Shown: positions 40,721 through 53,862, counted from the first letter of the stretch. The stretch is DNA of 64,000 nt from Glandiceps talaboti (GCF_964340395.1 NC_135568.1:14816776-14880775), one strand, 5' to 3'. Numbers and translations: made by a program. Notes: generated by a model not told the origin, from the letters alone.

Positions 40721-41944
40721 CAATGCCATTGGCGCTAGTTTTTCGACTTACGTGACACGTTATACTCAGGGGTGAGGATAGGGTATCAACTGTAGATCAA
40801 AGCTTATATATCTTAGTCTGAACTGCCTGCTGACAAGGAAACTTTCATGTTTAAATTTTGAGACTGGAAAGAGGCAGGCCGCAGCGCTAGGCGCCTACGC
40901 GTTTCAGACTTCTGAACGTGTGCAGTGTTCACCTAAATATCTATTTGTGGAAAATTGTACGTCATGGTTGTATCAAATTTAACGAGTAAAGTATTTGACA
41001 CATGCTCGTCTGTTACAACTTAACCCATTCCCCAGTGAGAAAAAGTAACATTTTTATTGGCGTGAGGAGGGGAAGGGCTTTGTTTAAAAAACATTCTCGG
41101 TGGGGCAACAATGTGAATGTACGCCGTATCATAGTGCTTTAACCAGAAATTCAAAACTCGCAGATCAATACACAACTTTATGAAATAGCAAAGCTTTCAA
41201 AAGAAAGTGTTTTAAACCATGCAAACTTTTACGCACATTAACCATGACATTGATTTCCTTTTTCCGTAATGTTACAAACAACTGCCATACTCTATCGGAG
41301 GGCTTTCATTCGATCAGGTGAATATATAGAAGAATCACGGTAAACTATATGTTGTATAACTTGTGATGGAGTTGATTCGTCCTGTTGGAACATGTGTCAT
41401 TCTCTTTGTTGTCACGTATATACTGTTGGTTGTAAATCATGGCTGTCTATGATGTGTGAACAGTCTGATTTGCCGTATTTCCCAAAATATTGCACCCTTG
41501 CGTACGATAAGTTTGTTTGGTTCGGTCAATTAGCTGTCTTTCAGTTTGTCCAATAAGTACACGACTTATGCGCAAGCGCGATGTATGTGATGCTTTCCTT
41601 ACATACATTGCTGCAGTACGAAATACAACAATGAACAGATTAATCTTATACTATTACTTCGTGTGTAGTAAGACCTCGAAGTGATGTGAGGCAATGTATA
41701 CATGTAACAGAATTTTGTCAAAATATACTGTATTGTAGACCTTTTCTGAATTGTCAGTGACAATAATGTCATTGCAGATTTTGTTGACGCTTTTGTGCAT
41801 TCAAGGCTTGTCCATTATGACATAAAGGCAAAACGTAGATACGTCAGAGTTTGTGTACAAAGTATGTATTCAACTGACACATTGTCAGTGCGCGACGTCC
41901 CAACACATAATATAAAAGTTCAGTTTCCTGTTTACTTTTGGCTA
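40721..41944. other. Intergenic sequence, no gene recognised
   Basis: No supported exon. The short frames show no protein-like features. Confidence 0.4.
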
Positions 41945-42299
41945 TTTAAAAGTGGCCATATGGATGAGGATTTGATATTAATTTTGGATTTTTAATTTAC
42001 AAAACAGTTTAATCATGGCTTCCTACTTGAAAAAATCAATGTGAAAGAACATTGATAAAGTCTTTGTTTGTAACTCAATACATTGGAAAGAGCTAAAAAT
42101 GCAAAAAGCATTGTTATTGTACGTACAATGACAAACATTCTGCACATTTATTAATCTTTTGCAGTTTAGCTAGTTGCAAAAAATGGCTTGGCATATACTG
42201 TTTCACATTGATTTTTCAAGTAGGAAACCATGATAATTTTTTTTATAAATGCCCAAATCCAAAATAACTACCAAATCCTCATCCATGTGGCAACTTTAA
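41945..42299. repeat. MITE-like element, family M1 copy C
   Basis: 'tttaaaagtggccatatggatgagga' to 'aaatcctcatccatgtggcaactttaa', about 355 bp, internally near-palindromic. Confidence 0.88.
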
Positions 42300-42879
42300 T
42301 TAGCCAATATTATCATACAAAGGGTTATACAGGGCTTTGTGCAAGTTTGTTTATTACTGTCATTTGGTAACGGTAAGTGTCAGTGTATACGCAACCAGGC
42401 TGTCAGAATTTTATTGAAATATAGTATCATGGCTGTCTTAAATATATTTTTACTCGTAAGCTTACAATTCCTCGTCATTTGACTTATGGTCAATTGTATT
42501 TTCTTGTAAGTTGAATCTGAAAATAGCTAAATCCAGCTCCAAAATGTTTTGATCAACACGAGTTTAAGATAATTAACTTCAAGTGCTCTTGTAAAGTGAT
42601 AACTGAATATAATTTACATCATTAAGGGTTGCCGTAACTGATTGCATTTTGTAAGAATTGTATGTACGGAAAAATGTTCAGTGGTACTTTTAAGGTTTAG
42701 GGTGCTGGACATCCGTAAATTACATCAACCTAAGTAGCCTTCTATTTACGTTGGCGGTAACTGTTAATCATACATGTGTAGTCAACTGATCGTACCCCCA
42801 CTGTAATGTCATACTATTACTGATTAAGTTACACTATGGGCAAACTAAGAGACCGAAGCTAAAAAAACACTATTGCTGC

Positions 42880-43060
42880 GTTATGTTGATATAAGCTATC
42901 AATGGACGTTGTTGTTATTAACCCACCTAGGGTGGCGTCTCTTTGATAGCAAGGTCTCCTCAAGTAAGTGGCCGCATATTCAACCCCATTCGGTGCTTAT
43001 ACTATATTTTGATTTTAGGGTGATTATATCCACATAAACATGTCGACTCTATCTTCCACT
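42880..43060 (+). repeat. Repeat family R3 copy
   Basis: 'gttgatataagctatcaa...cctagggtggcgtct...gccgcatattcaaccccattcggtg...gattatatccacataaac'; see also 29085-29240 and 45535-45690. Confidence 0.55.
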
Positions 43061-43955
43061 ACCTACCACATTACAAGCAACAAGATATGTGTTAGTTTGC
43101 GTATAGTGTGATTTCCGCAGTAGTAACAATTGGACAATGTACGTTAAAGGGCAAGATCAGTCGTTCAATGTAGAACAAAAAAACGAAATTAATTCTTTTA
43201 CTGGAGGGGTGGGGTAGCCATTTTAGTTCTCATTCGACAAAATAAATTGTTAATGTTAATGGCACTCTTTTGTACCCCTAAAGACAAATATTTCTATTAA
43301 AAATGTCACCAAATTGAGAAATTGAACAATGTTCGCCATAGTATATGTGTGGCACTAAAATACAGTAAAGTGTCGCTAAAAGAATTGAACTATTTTTTCC
43401 TCACTGTATACTGGCTTTTCATTCGTAGCACTCCATAATACCACATGAATGTACTAATTTGACATTGATTGTGCTGTCTGAAACAATTTTCAGTTTTAGC
43501 AAATTTAGCTGGGAAGGGGGGGGGGCGGGGTCTGAAGCCTAACTAAGCGAATTGCTTGTTATCCTACACTGAACTATTGCCCTTGCTCTAATTAATGTCA
43601 CTCAATTTTAATGTATATAATATGACTATTATGTAAGGGTTTACATACTATAATAGCAGTTTTTATCCCAAAAGCCTAATGGATATGGAATGCTTTTAGG
43701 GCACTGTTAGCCTGATATCACTTGATGTTGTATTTAAGTGTATTGTATTGCCTGGTTGGAAAGAATGTATGTTGCTACTACGATGTGCATTAGACACTGG
43801 CATTATTAATTTGAAGTGTGGAAAGTCTTGACTTGTGGTACCCACGTCACATCCCCTATCTGGACCTAGCTTTCACAAGTCGTGTGCTGCATGCAAAAAT
43901 GTTTTGATATAACCAATCAAAATTTAATGGCTTAATTAACCACAAATTGTCGTTG

Positions 43956-43956
43956 T

Positions 43957-44006
<50 letters not shown>

Positions 44007-44007
44007 G
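43956..44007. repeat. (GAT)n microsatellite
   Basis: About 52 bp of GAT/ATG triplets followed by GAC triplets. Confidence 0.96.
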
Positions 44008-44524
44008 TGACGACGACGACGACGATGCCAACGACTATAATGTTGGCAACAAAATTGACATTGAAACTAACAATACGACAATAACGATGAATGAATAATT
44101 GATTGGCGGAAGTAATGTCGGAATGTAAGGCACCTTTCTTACATAATGGACTTGGAACTTTCAGACAAACTGAGTTTTAATGTGGTGACTATGTACTACT
44201 CATATCTTTACCCACCAAATTACCAGTTTTTATAACATACTCAACACATCACACATACGCTTATTTGGAAGCATTTATTTTTGAATTATTTATAGTACGC
44301 ACTGTGTCATTGTTAATCCGCGTGGAGTAAAAATAGATGTAGCTTGATATTATTGCAGTGAGTGGGTACTTGATGAGTATACCTGAATCAAAGTATGTCT
44401 TTGTTAATTGTCCTCTCTATTTGGATACTTGGTGAATAAAATCGATGCGATTCGAACCAGATTGAGCAAACAACACGCCTTATTTAAATATATGGTTTAA
44501 TGTAGTTTCCAGGTTGTTGTTTTT

Positions 44525-44845
44525 TTACATCATTTGAATATTTTTGCAATACGTTTCCCCTTTAAAATAGTCAGCATTGCAGATATCAACACTATGAGAA
44601 GCCGTGGTGTGTATGGTGATTCTGACGTTAAAAAGTAGTTTACTGTTTATGACGCATTCAGTAATGTGTATTTCCTTACACCAGCCAATACCTGAGTGCG
44701 TACGATATGCACTTATAAAGCTGTCAGTATTTTCAACGTCAGAATTTAACTGGTCGAAACAGTACTTTGTGTATGTTCCTTGTATTATTTCCATAGAAAA
44801 AGCCAGTACATTTTGCTTGGTCAGCACAGTCCCTTTTTCATGCAT
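44525..44845 (-). pseudogene. Possible exon or transposon-derived OTU-like fragment
   Basis: A 106-codon minus-strand frame reads protein-like in its middle: 'AYRTHSGIGWCKEIHITECV' followed by 'NVRITIHT'. This faintly recalls the OTU-protease C-terminal box (G-x-W-x-x-x-x-x-(I/L)-x-x-x-A...I-x-(I/V)) often found in transposon-encoded proteins. There is no catalytic Cys box upstream, no clear splice site, and the opposite strand is also open. Weak. Confidence 0.2.
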
Positions 44846-45534
44846 TTTCCATTGTTTTTATCAAATAAGGTTTTCAAACAAATTAATAGTGAGAATCATT
44901 GTTCACCATGGCTGTGATCGTCCTGAGATGTTACCTGTTCATAATTTTGAATTTACAGTGCACATTTACCGTACTGAGCTGCCTTACGCCCTTTGAGTGT
45001 AACCCATCCCAAGAAAGGGGTGAGCTCTAACCCGCGTAGCCTACTTTTGAAATTGTCGCAAACTTTAATAGGCGTTTTGTATAACTGATACTAATGGATA
45101 GAGTACATGCCTACTTGGGTGCGTCTATTCTAGTGTGTCTAGTATGTATTTACACAATCACACTTTTTTCTTTATATTTTTGAGAAATATTTCGAGTACT
45201 TAAGTTTATGAATATTATCGTATTCTTTTTACATTATATACATCTTTTGGTTAGTATTCTAACAATATTTTTCAAAATATTATTTGTTCAGTTTTTAGGG
45301 ATATTTTGAAGGGATTTCACTGAAATAATATTCTTGTTGTAGTTGTTATTAATTAACTTATATGCCAATGTTGTTGTTTATACAATTGCGAATTCTTGCT
45401 TATCATTTGACCAAAAGCAAGGAAAGCACTTCAAATTGGTTTACTTTTACAGGACACAGTTATGTTCATGAACACTACTACTAAGGAGGTCAAACTACAA
45501 CCAAACTCATATAGGTGCAAACTATATTTTGTAA

Positions 45535-45690
45535 CACATTGATATAAGCAAATAGTGGACAACGATGTTCTTACACTCACAAGGGGTGGCGTTTTTCTCA
45601 ACCCCAATCAGTGTTTACACCGTCTTTATTACTGGTTGATAATATCCACATGGCTGAGAGGCACCGCTATTATCCACTGTGATTTGAGTA
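45535..45690 (+). repeat. Repeat family R3 copy
   Basis: 'cattgatataagcaaatagtgg...cttacactcacaaggggtggcgtt...aaccccaatcagtg...tgataatatccacatgg'. The 69-codon frame across it is a repeat artefact. Confidence 0.55.
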
Positions 45691-45889
45691 ATTTGCCACA
45701 TGCAACAACAATACATCTAGTGTGCATCTATCACAATATGCCTATTGTTTGGTCTCCATTGTAGTAGTCATTCCAATCTGATTATCTTCTGAAGGTGAAG
45801 GCTAGCTTTTGTACCGTCTGTCACATCTACTGTGATAAGTTGGCATTCACCTGTGATACACAGAGTATCAAGCCAATAACATGTGGCCA

Positions 45890-46050
45890 ATACCGGATGT
45901 ATATACAAAATACAACGTAATTCTTTTATATTATTCCCCAATATTTTTTTCAATCGGTCGGAAAATAGTCATGATTTAAGGGTTTTAGATCTATCGACTC
46001 GTGGTGAGAAAGCCTCTTAAGTCAAACGCAATTTCCCTGGCTGAACGATA
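45890..46050 (+). repeat. Partial R2-family copy
   Basis: 'attattccccaatattttt', 'gtcatgatttaagggttttagatctatcgactcgtggtgag' and 'cctcttaagtcaaacgcaatttccctggctgaacga' correspond to the 3' part of R2 copies at 25200-25320 and 28250-28370. Confidence 0.55.
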
Positions 46051-47062
46051 TAGCAAAATAATTGGTGAATGTTAATCACAGTAATATATTAGTTGATGTG
46101 AGATACGGTAAATACTATGATCTGAGCCTTTCCTTTCTTCAGATTGTAAACAGAGTGACTAGACACATTGATATTAATAGCTGGCATCTACAGGAATATT
46201 TTTGCTAATTCAAAAATGTGATGATAAACTTTAAAATTATTTGATGCGCTACAATCAATTGTTGGGTATGAAGTCATTGAATACTTACATCACGTGACTC
46301 AGTCCCAGATCATTATGTTCAATGTATGCTCGATGGAATGGGATTCTAATAACGTATTTTCATAACTTATTTATACCCGTATCGTCCTTATTTATTGTTA
46401 CGTTTCCTGACGTGTTTGTGGTATTGCAGTTATAAACTTTGCATTATAAGCTCAGATAGTTATATGAATATTTTGTTAACGATTAAGCACGAACAGGAAT
46501 ACTAGACATCAAAGAGTTACTTTTGTTGAGGAACTACATAGTAATATATTTCGTTTTATTTTTTTGATTTTTTTCGATATACCTATATATAATTTATTCT
46601 GTATCTGTCACTATTGAAATTAATTAGTGCAATGGCTCATTTATGTAAATTGGATCATTATTATACAACTAATTTTTTAGAAAAGAGTTCTGATTCATAT
46701 TATTGTTCATTTCGTCTGACATAAATACGGCCGTTGGTATAATATTGAAGGTTTATTCAATTTCAAATTATTGAAAACAGTTCACACTTATCTTTGTCTT
46801 GTGTAGCTTATCAGGATATCCTTACTATTTGAATCATTGAATGTAATTGAAGAACTAGAAAACAATTTGTAATCCCTTATCTATGTTTATTGTCATGTAG
46901 CGAATAGTCATGTATATTTCATGTAAATTAATAAGTGTTTGAGATTATATGGATTATATTTCAAGCTCTGAATTGAGAAGATAATAAATATAAGTAAAAA
47001 AATGATGATTTCGTTTTTAACCTCGAAAGGAGGTAATGTTATGGTCATGTCTGGTTTGTCTG

Positions 47063-47102
<40 letters not shown>

Positions 47103-49055
47103 TATGTGTGTGTGTGTATGTATGTAGATTCCCTTCTTTGTTGGCACAATATTGCACAGACTGTTGCCTCATAATTGAAATACAATTTGATACACACTTT
47201 ATATGGTAATGTTAGTGCTGTATTATAGTGTAGCGTACACATAGTGTGTGGCCTAAAGTCACGTCTGGTATACCATTGTGAAATGGACCTGTACCATGTG
47301 AATTTAACATACGATCGTAAATTGGGTATGTATGTTTTCGTCAAAACTTTCCTTTTTTGGACAAGTTTCAGTTTTGTGGTTATGCACAATAACATCATTG
47401 TCGAACATTGACAACTATTTATGTTTGTTTATGTTAGGAATCGCCATCTCTTGTCAAATCAAAAATCTCTTTTTATGACGTTTAACGCGAATATCATGAT
47501 TTTTAAGTCCCATATCAGAAGTGATATTTCGATTTAAACGTCATCAGGACTGATTACTCTAGGTATGCAGCATAGGTATGTGATAATGTCAAGTATTTCT
47601 CTTCTTGTAATACAATGTCATCGACTTCATTCTCTCTATATATGTATTTTCGTTGCCTTCACTATTATGGCAGTTTTTACAATAACATTCTGGCCCACAT
47701 TTAAGACCCTTTAAACACATTCACCACATTGTTTATATTTGCACCTTCCTTTACATTTACAACCCTTTGTTTATTTCTCAAAGGTATTTTCAACCATTGC
47801 CATATTTTCTTCGTACGATTTAAATTATTACCAGTAGCAACAATACTGACTATTATAATCTGGGGTACTTTGATGTGACTGATCCCATGTTTTAGATACT
47901 AAGCAAGACGTCAACCAATGATATTGTAATGGTAATTTGGCAGGGTTTGGCATATTTTCCTTCTCAAATCGTGTTTTTATTTGTATCCAAGACCTTATTG
48001 TTTCAAACCACAATAAAAGTATATCCATCATATCTGTCAATTAAATTCTATTTTACTTTAAGGTTTTCAACAGATCCTCTGGTCTGGTGTATTCTTTTCA
48101 AAATTCGGCATTGTGTTTTTCATAGTATAGAGTCCCAAGCAACATGATCTGTAAAATGATTGCCAGTCCCTTTCACTATCAGTGTCTGCCAAATTTTGTG
48201 AGATCGGAATTTGAAATAAAAGGTGTGATGATAAAATGCGACCCATATTACAAAGAAAATTCATACTTAATCTGATAAAATGTCACAATCTCAGAAAATA
48301 CAATTTACTTCTCTTCCCAAAGATAGTGTATGGTAAAGAAAAACAGCGAGTTTTTGGACTTTTAGGTACAATAAAGTTACCATGATATAAAATGATAAAC
48401 ATCATTAAAAGAAAAAAAACCTGCTTTTCCCATGTCAGAATAAAATGAAGTACATACAGCTAGTCAGTTTTGTGTGATCTGTAAAATATTAGTCAATGTC
48501 TTTCCCGTCAAATTGTGTACATCCATAACACTTTAAATAGAGAATGCTGTCAAGCCCATTGACAGTCTCACATTCAAGCAGACATACAGACAGACAGACA
48601 GACAGACAGACAGACTAAGTGTTCCTTTCAAGTTTCAACAGTCTTTGTGTGCCTTTAAATCTCTGGCAAGCACGTTCATCTCGATCACTTGCCTGCCAAC
48701 AAACTTCCTCGAAATTTCATTTTCTTTGCTCTCAGTAAAAACTGACATTAATGGACACATGGTTTATTATGATCTCCCTCTCCATTAATTAGTACTTTAC
48801 TCTTGGTTTTTCCATGCCCACATTGGTCAAAGTCTCTTGAATTTATATCACTCTTGATTCCATTTTCTCTTTTGATTTGTCTAGGCCTTCAGATAAAAAT
48901 AGAGTGATATCGCCAAAAATGATAAACAAATGTACGATCAAGTCTAGAGTACTGTAGCATAGGTATCCTCGTCAGTTTGACTGTTAATTTGTTATTTAAA
49001 CATTTACTCCCTATTCGCTTAAATTACAGTATTTCTCGGCAATCACGCGTAATGT
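46051..49055. other. Intergenic sequence, no gene recognised
   Basis: AT-rich with (GT)n at about 47064-47122 and (CAGA)n at 48583-48615. No exon supported by splice sites and composition. Confidence 0.45.
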
Positions 49056-49402
49056 AAGGCCTAAAAAATTGTTTGTTTCCGGTTACCCGACTCCATCTAA
49101 ACATCTTTTTATATATTCGAGAGCAAAAATAATAAAATCGCGAAAATTATGTGAAGTTTCGCTAGAATAAAGTGGATGCGGAAACTCACATCAACTTCAA
49201 AAGACAATATAACTCTGTACTTCCAATCTACAATGGCTGTACATCTGATGGGAAGAAACCAATAACACAGAGACCATATGGAAAACAACGGAAAACCTGA
49301 ACTGAGACACTTACACATGAAAAGAATATATATAATAAAATAAAATTATAAAATACCTACCCCACCTATTCTAAAATTGACCACACAATTTTTTAGGCCT
49401 TA
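49056..49402. repeat. MITE-like element, family M3 copy 5
   Basis: 'aaggcctaaaaaattgtttgtttccggttacccgactcc' to 'ttgaccacacaattttttaggcctt': near-perfect terminal inverted repeats. Confidence 0.88.
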
Positions 49403-49666
49403 GTGATGTAAAATAATAAAATGACTGTCTACAACGCAATTTTACAACATATGCATTGCCTTCATTCCTGTAGTGGCTTTCCCCTTCAACTCTCTTCTAT
49501 TGTTACATAGTATTTGCACAAACCCGTTCTGACGTCACGTAAAGTATATGGTAACATACACTAATGGAACCGTCACAATTCCAATTCATCTTTATTACCA
49601 TGATTGAACGCTTGCAGTCACTGTGTTTAATCGTGTTAACACCACAGGGAAAATCAGGCATGAAAT

Positions 49667-49748
<82 letters not shown>
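49667..49748. repeat. (GATT)n microsatellite
   Basis: About 82 bp of perfect GATT units, followed by 'aatcaatca' and 'cgatcgatcgat' runs to 49790. Confidence 0.97.
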
Positions 49749-49750
<2 letters not shown>

Positions 49751-49790
49751 ATCAAATAAACAATCAATCAATAAATCGATCGATCGATCG

Positions 49791-50570
49791 ATGAATCAAT
49801 TATACGCCTGCTTTTCCTGTGGTAATACTTGTATCGGCATTTGGTAGGAAATAGGTTGTTTTATCGCGTAATAACATAGTGAATATGGAGTTTAGGGGTG
49901 ATACACCTAAACTATTAACAACATCAATATTTCCGATGACGTCGTAATATTATACCAGATCGTCATACAAATAATTCATTACTTTAACTTTTATTGAGAG
50001 GCACAAGGACATTTCCATTCTGATGTTTAATATATTCAGGTAAATATAATAATAACGTTTATTCACCAATATGATAAAATTAACCTTTAAAAAGATACAA
50101 AAGGGACCAAGAAATAGCTGGTGAAGCTTGTATCCTTAGTGACTAATGAACATAGTTGACGTGTATATATATAACATTACAAATTGCAATAGGAACTATC
50201 ACAAACAAGATTGAATCACAGCAAACAACAATGTAACAGTAACATTAATAAGACATACTATTTCCACAGTCAATGTACATCAAAGAAAAGAAAACGAAAC
50301 AATGTAAAGTTGTACAAGATAATATGACTGCTGATCGCTGTGTAATGAATGAAGCATATGTCGTTGGTTCAACCCGTGGCGTGATTGTTGTCTGGTGTTT
50401 ATATATTATGTCTCCAAACAATATGACATTTCATTGACTGGGTGAGCTTTGCTAGACTCAACAAAGATAGAAGAAACTAAAAACCAATAAAATATTTCAT
50501 TACATGGTGCAATACACATCGGTTCGACGTAATAATTATTAGTAATGCTTAAAACCAAATAGTATTGACG
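49791..50570. other. Intergenic sequence, no gene recognised
   Basis: AT-rich, no coding signal. Contains 'taataataacgtttattcac' near 50050, a common LINE/SINE-tail-like phrase. Confidence 0.4.
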
Positions 50571-50582
50571 TCATACATACAG

Positions 50583-50747
50583 CTTCCTCGCTTGATTACC
50601 ACACGTGGCCTATCGGAATACATCCGTCGGAAGAAAGTCGGTGTGACGCGGCTCTTCACTTCAATAGGGTTTTCCCCAGTCCGTAGAGTTATTTTTAGAC
50701 CACAGCCTGCATGGGGTAACCACTTGAAGGGCGAAGCTGACAAGTGA
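50583..50747 (+). CDS. Candidate terminal exon of unknown protein
   Basis: After an acceptor-like 'acgtcatacatacag' the frame is open for 54 codons to TGA, with higher CpG content than the flanks. The peptide is basic ('EYIRRKKVGVTRLF', 'SPVRRVIFRPQPAWGNHLKG'). The complementary strand is equally open ('SPFKWLPHAGCGLKITL', with a GTATGT donor next to the same site), so strand is uncertain. No domain recognised and no partner exon found. It could be an orphan exon of a gene with a long intron, or chance. Confidence 0.25.
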   Translation, partial: LPRLITTRGLSEYIRRKKVGVTRLFTSIGFSPVRRVIFRPQPAWGNHLKGEADK

Positions 50748-50766
50748 CTCTCATTCCATAAACATG

Positions 50767-51199
50767 AGTTTGACAAACAAGGTATCAACACTATATGTGA
50801 GGTATGTCTTGCTGTGTTTGAACAGGCAGGTCGGAATGACGTCGACGTACTTGTGATTGAGGACATATGTACCCCCTAGGGGACAGAGATACAATTTTCT
50901 CATTTTTTTAAATATCTGATAACAAACTACTAAATCCAATACGTATATGTAATAATTTAAAAATATATTATTTAAAAAAAAACACTAAGTTTGGCAAACA
51001 AGGTATCAACACTAAAGTGAGGTATGTCGTGCTGTATTTGAACAGGCAGGTCGGAATGACGTCGACGTACTTGTGATTGAGGACATATGTACCTCCTCGG
51101 GGACAGAGATACAATTTTCTCAATTTTTTTTTTAAATATCTGATAACAAACTACTCAATCCAATACGTACATGTAATAATTTAAAAATATATTATTTAG
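50767..51199. repeat. Tandem duplication, 221 bp period
   Basis: Two units starting 'agttt' at 50767 and 50988, sharing 'caaacaaggtatcaacact', 'aacaggcaggtcggaatga' and 'gacatatgtacc'. Very similar, so recent. Confidence 0.92.
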
Positions 51200-52140
51200 C
51201 TTTTGGGGGAATCAGTCCACTTTGTGGTACTCATGTTATAAGATAAAATTATGGATAGTTTATATTCGCACAGTACTAGTTGAAGCCTAATAAAATCACG
51301 ATGATCATGCGATCACACACCAAAAATGTGTTCAACCGTTACGTTATGATGTACTAAATAACAGATGACTCATTCAAAAAAGACAATATTTATCCAATCC
51401 TGATCAGGACACGTAGTGGGCCCAAGCCTCAGTGATCAGGACATGTCGTGTGGGCCAAGCCTGTGGGGTTTTCCTGAAGAAATCATTCTAAATGTATATC
51501 TGTTTTACCGAGGAACGATGAAAATTTGCTGTTTCCTTGCCAAAGTTGGTAAATAATGATTTGTAGGATTGTCGTAGAGGTATTTAAAACACATATCATA
51601 CGTGCAATTATTTGGTATTTATTCGTTTGGCAAGTACACTAGAGTGATATTTATTATAACGAACAATTCACTCAATATAGGATTCAACAAAAGCAAATAT
51701 TTGTACACTTTCACTCGACTTTTCACTAATCCGTCATTTGCGATAAGTTGTTTACACAATAAGAACCGTGGCACGCATATACACACCTGTACATCTGTCT
51801 TTATGGAGTTTACAGTGAATATATCGATCTAGCCGCACTAAAAAGACAATCTTCAAGAGACTGTGAATGGATATACTTACATAGAGATCTTATGAGTAAT
51901 TCATTAAAACAATAGAAAACTTGGGTTTTTGCATTGCCTTTCGCATCGCACCTCAATATCAAAATCGGGTCAATGAACCAATTCACAGTATAAGAATTCA
52001 AAAATTAAGGGTAACTATATTACTAGTATGTAAAATCCACAGTCACGTGTGAGCTGACGTCAGTGAGGATCGATTACGTCGTATAAAATATATTAATAAT
52101 GTTTTAAGTGAAAGTTTGTATTCATGATAGATTTTACCGT
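51200..52140. other. Intergenic sequence, no gene recognised
   Basis: Short duplicated phrase 'gatcaggacac/atgt.gtgggcccaagcct' at 51402-51462. No exon supported. Confidence 0.4.
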
Positions 52141-52167
52141 ACAATGACATTATACCATGTACCTCGT

Positions 52168-52172
52168 TGTCG

Positions 52173-52256
<84 letters not shown>

Positions 52257-52272
52257 TTGTTGTTGTTGTTGT
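52168..52272. repeat. (GTT)n-(GCT)n microsatellite
   Basis: About 105 bp of GTT with a central GCT block. It gives a poly-Leu frame that is not a gene. Confidence 0.97.
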
Positions 52273-52854
52273 GTATGATGTTTGTAATCCTACGACATTA
52301 TTCTGTAATACCATTTATAATTGACTCAGAATTTCAGTTACATTCCTACTACAAAGCTACGCAAAAACCGCAAAAGGGAATGGGGTGAAACATTTAATGT
52401 TTTAATAAATGTACATGCATATTTCAGCCGAATCCTGCTTAGGCTGAGGTTAGAATTTACAGCGGGGGTGGAGGGCTGAGGAGAAATGATTTTGGTCAAA
52501 CCCCCTTCCAAAATGAACCCAAGAATGTTCATAGCCCCCCTCTCGGCTACACATATTTTAATGTGTAATTATACAGTGCCCCCCCCCCCCTCCACTTCAG
52601 AGATGTAGAGTATGGTACACTACTGTAACATTGAGGTAATAGTGGACATCAACTTCAGCATCCATACATAACAATATATGTGGGCTTTGGGAGAAAAGGT
52701 CTCACATCGGGCTGTACTTGGAGATACTTGGTCAGCAGGGTGTAATCTTTCAATCTTGATTCTGGACAGAAACAGCATCTACAATATGATAGGCAGTGGG
52801 GAGGGTGTGGGAGGGGTGTAAATTGTGAGATCTAGACAGAGACAGATAGACAGA

Positions 52855-52970
52855 GACTAGAGACTGCCAGACAGACAGACAGACAGACAGACAGACACAT
52901 AGACAGAGACAGACATCTAGAGACACAGTCACAGACAGAAAGACAGAAAGACAGACAGACAGACAGGGGA
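52855..52970. repeat. (CAGA)n imperfect microsatellite
   Basis: CAGA runs interrupted by 'cacatagacagag' and 'aaagacag' phrases. Confidence 0.93.
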
Positions 52971-53650
52971 AGGCATACACAGATACATTCGCATGGCTGT
53001 CAGGATTTAGAAGGTATTGCGACAAAGACGCGAGAAATTTCTTAATTCGATCATGAGATTTAATTTGGTTCTAATCATGAGCAAAATATTTCGTGAGTCC
53101 CCCTCCCCCCCCCCCCCAGGGGTTTCAGACCATCAGAATGTTCATGCCCCCTTTGAACCCTAAATTTTTTTCATGGCCCCCAATTTCTCCCCCCCCCCCA
53201 TGCCGTAAGTTCTGGCCCCAGCCTTACAGCTGGAGCAAGTCGCAAGAGTACATTGACAATGTCAGAGTCGACGGTCCCGATCGACTTGTCCGTCTGCAAG
53301 CAGTGCCAAGTTTAGCTAACCGTACCGATATGTTTTAACCCACGACAAAAGACAACGCAAGGTGTCACGACCTACATACGTCCATGGATATATCCATGAT
53401 ACGTCACACACGTTTCTCTCGATTACGAGCGTTCATTAGGTCATGTCCCAATTGATTACGCAGTATATTATCATGTCCCACTTTCAGTGCAGTGTCTAGT
53501 CTGTCGGATGTAACTTTATATACCGGTTCTAAATATAGGTGGCTAGCTCGGCGTGGTTATTAAGTAATTCCCCAGAACTACACTTTGGGCGTCTCGAAGG
53601 ATCCGCCGGACGAACGACGGCCATCGCGGCATCGACACACAGTGACGTCA
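52971..53650. other. Spacer with poly-C segments upstream of the cytokine-like gene
   Basis: 53095-53215 has C-runs of the 'catgcccccttt' type, as at 2910-3016. From about 53230 the sequence becomes CpG-richer toward the gene promoter. No exon recognised. Confidence 0.45.
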
Positions 53651-53733
53651 ATCGTCGAAAAGTACACAATGAATTTACACAGGATAGGGTCCATCGTCGA
53701 AAAGTACACAATGAATTTACACAGGATAGGGTC
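53651..53733. repeat. Tandem duplication, 42 bp period, upstream of promoter
   Basis: Two near-identical units 'atcgtcgaaaagtacacaat...caggatagggtc' about 180-260 bp upstream of the TATA box. The high identity indicates a recent duplication in the 5' flank of the cytokine-like gene. Confidence 0.92.
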
Positions 53734-53782
53734 ACCATATATGGAAAGCGAGTATGCAAATGAACCGTTCCTGGAGCCGTGG

Positions 53783-53791
53783 TTCTAAGAA
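53783..53791 (+). promoter_or_regulatory. STAT/GAS-type palindrome TTCTAAGAA
   Basis: A TTCNNNGAA palindrome 119 bp upstream of the TATA box, the consensus for STAT dimers (JAK-STAT pathway). Chance matches of this short motif are common; position near a likely cytokine promoter makes it notable. Confidence 0.4.
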
Positions 53792-53852
53792 CTTGAGGGT
53801 TGAGCGTGTCCTGTGTATGAGCTGTTTTTCGGCGGCTATTTTAGTTTCCAGT

Positions 53853-53862
53853 GGGGAATCCC
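53853..53862 (+). promoter_or_regulatory. NF-kappa-B-type site GGGGAATCCC
   Basis: A perfect match to GGGRNNYYCC, 48 bp upstream of the TATA box. NF-kappa-B sites at this distance are usual in inducible immune genes. Binding is not shown by sequence alone. Confidence 0.55.

Noticed and set aside
44604-44996. 130-codon plus-strand frame
   Set aside because: Composition is not protein-like (many Cys, Ile, Phe and His), no splice context and no domain; the opposite strand looked slightly better but is also weak.
52167-52388. Poly-leucine frame
   Set aside because: Translation of (GTT)n/(GCT)n; not a signal peptide or gene.
53093-53338. 81-codon Pro-rich frame upstream of the cytokine-like gene
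   Set aside because: Its first half is the poly-C repeat and no splice sites or domains support the second half.
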